Positions 61,382-64,000 of a stretch of 64,000 nucleotides of DNA are shown one piece after another (the stretch's first letter is position 1; each line of letters starts with the position of its first letter). Below the pieces are notes generated by a model. That model did no database searches, had not been told where the DNA came from, and saw only the letters and a list, made by a program, of their open reading frames with translations. Made by a program: the position numbers and the translations under genes. This DNA is from Planctomycetota bacterium (GTDB taxonomy: Bacteria > Planctomycetota > UBA1135 > GCA-002686595). Where the stretch lies: NCBI GenBank assembly GCA_021413885.1, contig JAIOPM010000058.1, forward strand, positions 31,957-95,956. The letters are read 5' to 3'.

Positions 61382-63454
61382 TCACTCCTCTTCTTCCTCT
61401 TCGCCGTCCTCGTCCATTCCGCCGGAGTCTTCGTCGTAGCTCTGTTCGGGAAGTTGCAGCTGTTCGCTCGAGCGATCCGCATTCTCCCCGCTGCCGCCTT
61501 CCTTGGCGTCGGCGCCGAGCGTGTTGACGATGTACTGCGTTCCGTCGGGCGAGAGTCGATAGAGGTACGCACGTCCCCACGGATCGGACGGCAGCGCGTC
61601 GAGATACGCCGCGCCGTTCTCGTCCAGGATCGTCAGCGTCTTCAGCTCGCTCGGAAACTTGCCGTCGTTCTGCGCGGCGTAGTGATCGAGGCCACCCATG
61701 ATCGTCAGCAAGTCTTCGTTCACGCGAACGTGCCGACGCTGCGCGTCCTCCTGCTCGCGAACGCATTTCGCGAAGTGCAGGGCGCCTTCCTTGCCGACGA
61801 CGATCCCGGCCGTCCAACTCGCGGGCGTCGCGCCCCAGTGGAACGCGAGCGTCATCGGCTTCGCTCCGAACTTGCGCACGATCGACAACACGTCGTCGTA
61901 GTCCATTTCCGCGGCACGGGTGCCTTCGAAGAGCTTGGCGAAGCCCGCGAGCGCGCGACCGAAGTCGACGCGCGTCACCGAGCCCGGATTCGCGCCCTCG
62001 ATCAGACCGACGAGCCGCGCGAGCTCCGGCGACGGCGTGCTCGCGCCGAGCAAGCGTTTCGCCGTGGCCGCGCGCCACGCCTCGTCGCCGCCGACGAGCA
62101 GCGCGACCTTGCCTTCGGAACGCGCGGCGGTCACGCGCAAGGACTCGCCGCCGAACACGCGGCGACGGACCTCCTCCAACATCTCGAACGCGGTCGCGTC
62201 GGCCGTGAAGTCGGGATCGAGCGCCGCGGCGGCGGCGCGCACGTCGACGGCGACGTCCCAACTCTTCGCGGCGACGCCGCCGAGGTCGAGCTTGCGTTCC
62301 TCGCCGCGTTTCACACCGAGCGCGGCGAACGCGGGATCGGCCAGCAGCGCACTCCACCCGCTCACCAGCTCGTCCGGTTTCGGCGGCGCCAAGACGTACG
62401 CGAGCTCGACGCCGCGCGCCCCGACGTCCCCGGACGCCGCGATCGAACGGCCGGACGTCTCCGCGAGAGTCTTCGCGTGGGCGAACAACGCGCGCAACGC
62501 CGCGATGACCGCCGGCGGAACCGCGCCCTGCTGCGTGAGCATGTCGAACATCGACTCGTACATCGCGCTCGACATCTCGAGCGTCGTGCGCTGGGAATAG
62601 GAGCCGACCATCTGCAACGCCGCGTTCGGATCGACGAGGCGAGCGAGCGCCTGATAGTCGACGCGTTCGGCGTCGGCGTACTTCGAGAGCGGGCTCCCGG
62701 TCTTGTTGCGGAGTTCGAGCAACACGGCGAGGTCGCCGCCGCGGGAATCCGACACGAGGTCGAGCCGCTCCGCCGAAGCGACGAAGTCCTTCGCGAATTG
62801 CAGGTACGTGTCGAGCATCTCGCTCATGTCGAACGGAACCGCTTCGGTCTCGAACGCGCCCGCCTCGATCATCTGCTCGAACTGGCCGAGCGCCGCGTCG
62901 ATCTCGAGCTTGAAGGTCGTCGTCAACCGCGCGACGTCGACGCGCGCGCAAACGAGCCCGCGCGGCAAGCCGACCAACAACGTCGACGGCGCAGCGTTCG
63001 CGGCCGGCGCTGCCGGCGCCGCGCCGAGCGTGCAGCCGACGTACGTCCCCGCGGTCGTGCAACTCACTTGCTCCGCCGCGCCCTGGACCGACGCCGTCCA
63101 CTTCGCCGCATCGCGCGTCGGCACGATGAAGGTCGGCACGGCACTGCCGCGCGCGATGCGCACCGCGACGCCGATCGGACGCGACGGATCGATGTACTCG
63201 ATGTCGCCGGGCAGATCGACCGCGCCGCGCAGCAACGCGAGCATGCCGACGCCGGTGAGAGGCGGTTGATCGGGGGCTTCGATCGCGAAGAAGGGCTGGA
63301 GCTCGCGCGCCAAGGCGTCGATCGAACTCACTTGAGCCCACACCGCGGCGTCCGCCGGCACCAACGCGACGAGGTCGGGCGGCAACTCCGTCTTCTGCGC
63401 GACGGCCTGCGGAACGAGGAGCGCGAGAGCGACGACGAACGAGGATCGAATCAT
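61382..63454 (-). CDS. Large exported protein ending in a GspG-like pseudopilin domain
   Basis: A 690-residue protein with a cleavable signal peptide (about 1-19, ending AVAQ). About 550 residues of an alpha/beta region follow, resembling DUF3352-like exported proteins (LPPDLVALVPADAAVWAQ, PIGVAVRIARGSAVPTFIV), with repeated substructure. Residues 578-664 match the GspG core without its N-terminal helix: LDHYAAQNDGKFPSELKTL, YLDALPSDPWGRAYLYR and NTLGADAKEGGSGENADRSS. The last 25 residues are almost purely acidic (DEDSGGMDEDGEEEEEE). No prepilin peptidase site is present. TAGAGT lies at 63488-63493. Function unknown; see findings. Confidence 0.8.
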   Translation of the reverse strand: MIRSSFVVALALLVPQAVAQKTELPPDLVALVPADAAVWAQVSSIDALARELQPFFAIEAPDQPPLTGVGMLALLRGAVDLPGDIEYIDPSRPIGVAVRIARGSAVPTFIVPTRDAAKWTASVQGAAEQVSCTTAGTYVGCTLGAAPAAPAANAAPSTLLVGLPRGLVCARVDVARLTTTFKLEIDAALGQFEQMIEAGAFETEAVPFDMSEMLDTYLQFAKDFVASAERLDLVSDSRGGDLAVLLELRNKTGSPLSKYADAERVDYQALARLVDPNAALQMVGSYSQRTTLEMSSAMYESMFDMLTQQGAVPPAVIAALRALFAHAKTLAETSGRSIAASGDVGARGVELAYVLAPPKPDELVSGWSALLADPAFAALGVKRGEERKLDLGGVAAKSWDVAVDVRAAAAALDPDFTADATAFEMLEEVRRRVFGGESLRVTAARSEGKVALLVGGDEAWRAATAKRLLGASTPSPELARLVGLIEGANPGSVTRVDFGRALAGFAKLFEGTRAAEMDYDDVLSIVRKFGAKPMTLAFHWGATPASWTAGIVVGKEGALHFAKCVREQEDAQRRHVRVNEDLLTIMGGLDHYAAQNDGKFPSELKTLTILDENGAAYLDALPSDPWGRAYLYRLSPDGTQYIVNTLGADAKEGGSGENADRSSEQLQLPEQSYDEDSGGMDEDGEEEEEE

Positions 63455-63631
63455 GGCAAGGCCCTTCGGGGGTGAGCGACCGCGCGCACTCTAGCAGGCG
63501 CGCGACGGCTCCGAACGCGGGCCAGGCCCGCACCGCGGCCGGTGGAGTCGCGCGAGTGCCGTCGCTATCCTCTTCGCCCCTTCGAATCCGGTTGGACCCG
63601 GATCCCGCACCCGAACCCCGAGCTCCCGAAC

Positions 63632-64000
63632 ATGTCGACGACCACTCAGCTCCTCCTCACCAACGTCCTCCCGCTCCTCGAAACGACGAACGAAGGCGCC
63701 CAAGCGGCGTCGACGGGTCCGAGCATCCTCGGCGCCGGCTTCGGTCTCTTGATGGGCGTCGTGCAGCTCATCGTCGGCCTCTCGATCGCGGCGTTCGCGA
63801 TCAACAAGGGCTTCCAGATCGTCAGCGGTCTGCTCTCCGGCATCGAGATCTGGGCCGAAGTGAAGAAGCGCAACTCGGCGGTCGCGTTGCTCGCCGCGGG
63901 CGTCGTGATCAGCTACACGAACGTGATCGCGGGCGGCATCAAGGCGATGACGACCGGTCTGCAGAACCTGGCCAACGGCGAACTGTCGTCGGGCATCGGC
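63632..64000 (+). CDS. DUF350-family membrane protein (partial, runs off the window)
   Basis: 123 residues are visible from ATG 63632 to the window end. An N-terminal polar segment leads to two clear helices: GAGFGLLMGVVQLIVGLSIA (about 34-53) and NSAVALLAAGVVISYTNVIA (about 85-104). Between them is NKGFQIVSGLLSGIEIWAEV, and KKRN marks the repeated motif of DUF350 proteins. These usually have four helices and occur with potassium-channel-like or SPFH-family genes in envelope-stress clusters. TATCCT (63566-63571) suggests a promoter with a leader of about 55 nt that could fold (GCGGGCC/GGCCCGC near 63515, upstream). The C-terminus is missing. Confidence 0.75.
   Translation, partial: MSTTTQLLLTNVLPLLETTNEGAQAASTGPSILGAGFGLLMGVVQLIVGLSIAAFAINKGFQIVSGLLSGIEIWAEVKKRNSAVALLAAGVVISYTNVIAGGIKAMTTGLQNLANGELSSGIG

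Overview
The window is a gene-dense, high-GC bacterial chromosome segment with about 50 genes. I see no rRNA, tRNA, CRISPR array or insertion sequence. The gene content points to a planctomycete-like (PVC group) heterotroph. The evidence is sugar oxidoreductases and isomerases with Tat signals, a formylglycine-enzyme-family lipoprotein, GH29 fucosidases with PA14 or F5/8 modules, ECF sigma factors fused to large extracytoplasmic regions, beta-propeller/Tricorn-type proteins and an NHS-type MFS carrier. No phylogenetic marker is present, so this assignment is inference.

Layout. 1-8111: a VOC protein, small hypothetical and lipoprotein genes (one a stand-alone secretin N-domain), a beta-propeller/amidohydrolase fusion and a membrane-anchored CnaB-like repeat protein. 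8130-20676 (minus strand): a tightly coupled operon of IclR regulator, Gfo/Idh dehydrogenase, fuconolactonase, L-fuconate dehydratase, SDR dehydrogenase, FAH-family hydrolase, LhgO-type oxidase, Ldh_2 dehydrogenase, GH29 fucosidase and an exported alpha/alpha-toroid protein. It reads as a complete non-phosphorylating L-fucose route from glycan to pyruvate plus L-lactate. A ribose-type ABC transporter (20810-24426) diverges from it, and a 40-bp inverted repeat lies between them. 24431-29507: a VOC protein, an SSS symporter with its small partner, CutC, a nucleotidyltransferase pair and a second GH29 gene.

29582-39000: an RnfD/NqrB-like membrane domain fused to Sel1 repeats, then two tandem paralogues that each join an ECF sigma factor, a transmembrane helix and about 600 residues of CnaB-like repeats, then an M60 metallopeptidase. 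39005-44133 (minus): an operon of a formylglycine-enzyme-like lipoprotein, Tat-exported Gfo/Idh and TIM-barrel isomerase-like proteins, L-rhamnose mutarotase and an SGNH hydrolase. 44102-51875: ApbE, an MFS carrier, a structured non-coding stretch, TetR plus a tandem AHSA1 protein, a DinB-like protein, a Tat-exported epimerase-like protein and a serine hydrolase. 51882-64000: a Tricorn-like protease, a GT-C type membrane enzyme, an exported beta-propeller protein, an M64 peptidase, an MFS/nucleotide-translocase-like carrier, an exported protein with a GspG-like domain, and the start of a DUF350 membrane protein.

The most novel-looking features are the tandem membrane-tethered sigma factors. 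Also notable is a recurrent TANNNT promoter element that sits 6-11 nt before start codons lacking a Shine-Dalgarno sequence, which suggests leaderless mRNAs. Functions are assigned from sequence motifs read by eye; no database search was run.
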